Shown in pieces: positions 14,414-14,663 of a stretch of DNA of 14,663 nt. The position numbers and the translations under genes were made by a program. The DNA is from CALXOJ01 sp034120015 (GTDB taxonomy: Bacteria > Spirochaetota > Spirochaetia > JAFGXN01), in contig JAXEIF010000027.1 in assembly GCA_034120015.1 (NCBI GenBank), positions 1-14,663 of the forward strand, written 5' to 3'. Each line of letters opens with the position of its first letter. Positions within the stretch are counted from its first letter, which is position 1. The notes under the pieces were generated by a model, which had not been told where the DNA came from, ran no database searches, and was given only the letters and a program-made list of their open reading frames with translations.

Positions 14414-14663
14414 TTATAGTTCGAATCCGTTATTTTTGTGATTCGTCATTTCCTTTTGAGGCGGTGAGACGCAACGGGAAGGGGTGTCCAGTCCTTTATC
14501 TTTCAGGAACTGATCGAGTACCGATCGGGAGGGTTCCCTGCGTTGCGGTGTGTGCAGAAGGTCGTCGAGGGTTTTTCCTTTGCGTACGGCGTCAATAATT
14601 TCCTTTTTCGGTTCGAAATTTTTATCAAGAAATTTCGCCTGAGGGCATTGACAAATTTCATAA
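14414..14663 (-). CDS. 3' end of an unrecognised gene (partial, cut by window edge)
   Basis: An open frame enters from the right edge and stops with TAA at 14416-14414, giving the last 82 residues of a protein. The visible part starts YEICQCPQAKFL, includes DAVRKGKTLDDLL and SVLDQFLKDKGL, and ends in a polar tail (NHKNNGFEL). The C-x-C near the visible start could belong to a metal site or a short zinc-binding motif, but the rest is outside the window. No membrane segment is seen in this part and I do not recognise the family. It is followed 10 nt later by the 44-aa ORF. The leading end, start site and promoter are not visible. Confidence 0.6.
   Translation of the reverse strand, partial: YEICQCPQAKFLDKNFEPKKEIIDAVRKGKTLDDLLHTPQRREPSRSVLDQFLKDKGLDTPSRCVSPPQKEMTNHKNNGFEL

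Overview
The window reads as chromosomal DNA from a diderm bacterium with many lipoproteins, most like a spirochaete (Treponema-type). The pointers are three or four lipoprotein signal peptides, CreD (an inner-membrane protein of diderms), an AddA/AddB-type recombination nuclease pair, a BspA/TpLRR-type leucine-rich-repeat protein, and a poly-G tract inside a promoter as described for Treponema pallidum. The taxonomic call is inference. No mobile element, CRISPR array, tRNA or rRNA gene was seen.

Layout. 1-85 is a GACAC pentanucleotide array cut by the window edge. It is followed by a perfect 20-bp hairpin and an LRR protein gene (178-996, +). Facing it is a leftward group: lrgA-lrgB (2629 to 1585), then a small membrane protein and a YbjQ-family protein (1538 to 1019). 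A divergent promoter region (2630-2748) separates lrgA from addB-addA (2749-8792, +). addB-addA encode a recombinational-repair helicase-nuclease with two nuclease domains, and AddB has an intact Fe-S cysteine set. A membrane-anchored endonuclease/exonuclease/phosphatase (EEP) protein follows (8865-9956, +). It overlaps tail-to-tail by 65 bp with creD, the last gene of a leftward operon of alkaline phosphatase lipoprotein, PI-PLC-like lipoprotein and CreD (13395 to 9892). Divergent from that operon is a gene for an unrecognised lipoprotein (13553-14218, +), closed by a strong terminator. The right edge holds a 44-aa ORF and the 3' end of another unknown gene, both leftward.

Two signals stand out. 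First, the lipoprotein at 13553 is driven by a consensus TTGACA/TATAAT promoter whose 15-bp spacer is almost entirely a run of 12 G. Slipped-strand changes in that run would alter promoter spacing, so this is a strong candidate for phase-variable expression. Second, four genes (the small membrane protein at 1538, lrgA, addB and the EEP gene) have a good -10 box only 5-7 nt before the start codon and no Shine-Dalgarno sequence, which predicts leaderless mRNAs. Operon-internal genes have good Shine-Dalgarno sequences. The remaining promoters (phosphatase operon, poly-G lipoprotein) give very short leaders.

Functionally, the right half looks like an envelope module for phosphate-ester and phospholipid hydrolysis, with a variable surface-type lipoprotein beside it. 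The left half is housekeeping: DNA repair, LrgAB and small envelope genes.
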